DNA of 6,767 nucleotides. It comes from Bacteroidaceae bacterium. Lineage in GTDB: Bacteria; Bacteroidota; Bacteroidia; Bacteroidales; Bacteroidaceae. The position numbers and the translations under genes were made by a program. The notes under the pieces are model-generated. The model was not told where the DNA came from, did no database searches, and saw nothing but the letters and a program-made list of their open reading frames with translations. Shown in pieces: positions 5,988 to 6,767 of this stretch (within the stretch, counting starts at the first letter, position 1; every line of letters begins with the position of its first letter). The stretch spans positions 1 to 6,767 of the forward strand of contig JAGCWG010000068.1 in assembly GCA_017961965.1 (NCBI GenBank), written 5' to 3'.

Positions 5988-6016
5988 ATTGATTTCAAAT
6001 ATTTTCCGTAAGTTTG
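5988..6016 (+). promoter_or_regulatory. Promoter for polA (-33-like and -7 boxes)
   Basis: TAAGTTTG at 6009-6016 matches the Bacteroidetes -7 consensus TAnnTTTG. ATTG at 5988-5991 is a three-of-four match to the -33 TTTG, with a 17-bp spacer that is a little shorter than usual. The polA ATG begins 21 bases after the -7 box. Together with the opposite-facing box at 5958-5965, it makes the 97-bp intergenic region a divergent promoter pair. Confidence 0.6.
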
Positions 6017-6036
6017 AACAAAATTTAAGAATTAAA

Positions 6037-6767
6037 ATGAAAAAACTATTTTTACTTGATGCATACGCATTAATATACAGAGCATACTACGGCTTCATAA
6101 AGAACCCGAGAATCAACAGCAAAGGACAGAATACCAGTGCTGTTCTCGGCTTTGTGAATACACTCGAAGAACTGCTTTCAAAAGAAAGCATTGACTATAT
6201 AGGAGTAGCGTTCGACCCACATGGCCCAGCATTCCGTCATGAATTCTTTGCACCGTATAAGGCTCAACGTGAGGAAACACCAGAAGGAATAAGGTTTGCC
6301 CTACCCTACATCAAGAAGATTCTCAACGCATATAACATACCTATCCTTGAAGTACAAGGATATGAGGCAGACGATGTCATCGGAACATTGGCAACAAAGG
6401 CATCAGAAATAGATGACCTTGAAACATACATGATGACACCAGACAAGGACTATGCCCAACTTGTACGAAAGAATGTCAAGATGTACAAGCCAAGACACGA
6501 TGGCGGCTTCGACATCCTTGGCGTTGAAGAGGTACTTGCCAAGTATGACCTTGAAAATACAAGTCAAGTTATCGACCTTCTCGGACTTATGGGTGATACA
6601 GCCGATAACTACCCTGGTTGTCCAGGTGTAGGTGAAAAGACCGCCGTCAAACTCATCAAGCAATTTGGCAGTACCGAAAACCTTCTCGAAAGATACAATG
6701 AAATAAAAGGTGCACTCAAGACAAAAGTCAAGGAACATATCGAGGACATCAAGATTTCAAGATTCCT
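6037..6767 (+). CDS. polA: DNA polymerase I, N-terminal 5'-nuclease domain (3' end outside window)
   Basis: DNA polymerase I removes RNA primers and fills gaps in replication and repair. The window holds the first 243 codons, open to the right edge, against roughly 900 or more residues in the family. What is visible is the 5'-3' exonuclease (flap endonuclease) domain. Likely metal-binding acids are D8 in LFLLDAYALIYRAYY, D60 in VAFDPHGPAFRHEF, EADD at 110-113, PDKD at 135-138, and D187 and D190 in GDTADNYPG. The last runs into the DNA-binding helical motif PGCPGVGEKTAVKLIKQFG (193-211). The ATG at 6037 gives the typical short N-terminus and is preceded by an A-rich tract. It is transcribed divergently from the polyprenyl synthase, with its own -7 box. 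Whether the proofreading and polymerase domains follow cannot be seen; a stand-alone exonuclease is unlikely but not excluded. Confidence 0.95.
   Translation, partial: MKKLFLLDAYALIYRAYYGFIKNPRINSKGQNTSAVLGFVNTLEELLSKESIDYIGVAFDPHGPAFRHEFFAPYKAQREETPEGIRFALPYIKKILNAYNIPILEVQGYEADDVIGTLATKASEIDDLETYMMTPDKDYAQLVRKNVKMYKPRHDGGFDILGVEEVLAKYDLENTSQVIDLLGLMGDTADNYPGCPGVGEKTAVKLIKQFGSTENLLERYNEIKGALKTKVKEHIEDIKISRF

Noticed and set aside
6403..6738. 111-codon minus-strand open frame opposite polA
   Set aside because: The plus strand encodes clear 5'-nuclease motifs of DNA polymerase I throughout this stretch.

Overview
This window is ordinary, AT-rich chromosomal DNA from a member of the Bacteroidota, most likely a Prevotella-like Bacteroidales. 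Three things point there. Start codons are preceded by A-rich tracts with no Shine-Dalgarno sequence. Promoter -7 boxes fit the Bacteroidetes pattern TAnnTTTG, seen upstream of the polyprenyl synthetase gene, polA and possibly dtd. The gene order mnmG-apt-uvrC-dtd-deoC resembles Bacteroidales chromosomes as I remember them. No mobile element, CRISPR array, rRNA or tRNA gene was seen.

Layout, left to right. The C-terminal 282 codons of mnmG (tRNA wobble-uridine modification) run in from the left edge. Then, all on the plus strand, come apt (adenine salvage), uvrC (nucleotide excision repair), dtd (D-aminoacyl-tRNA deacylase) and deoC (deoxyribose-phosphate aldolase). uvrC, dtd and deoC are tightly spaced, with gaps of 27 and 20 bp. 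The gaps around apt are longer (110 and 161 bp) and hold the most interesting non-coding signals. A bidirectional hairpin terminator separates deoC from a convergent gene on the minus strand, a long-chain trans-polyprenyl diphosphate synthase. Divergent from that gene, across a 97-bp promoter region, polA (DNA polymerase I) begins and runs off the right edge after its 5' nuclease domain.

The notable finding is a pair of near-identical 16-bp ParB-binding parS sites, one in each gap flanking apt (882-897 and 1621-1636). The second is a perfect palindrome ending 15 bp before the uvrC start codon. This suggests the locus is close to the replication origin and lies inside the ParB partition complex. 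Between apt and that parS sits a 74-bp imperfect palindrome (1501-1574) that I cannot assign to a known element.

The genes are housekeeping ones with a nucleic-acid theme: tRNA modification and proofreading, purine and deoxyribose salvage, DNA repair and replication. Apart from the parS pair and the palindrome, I see no evidence of an undescribed multi-gene system.
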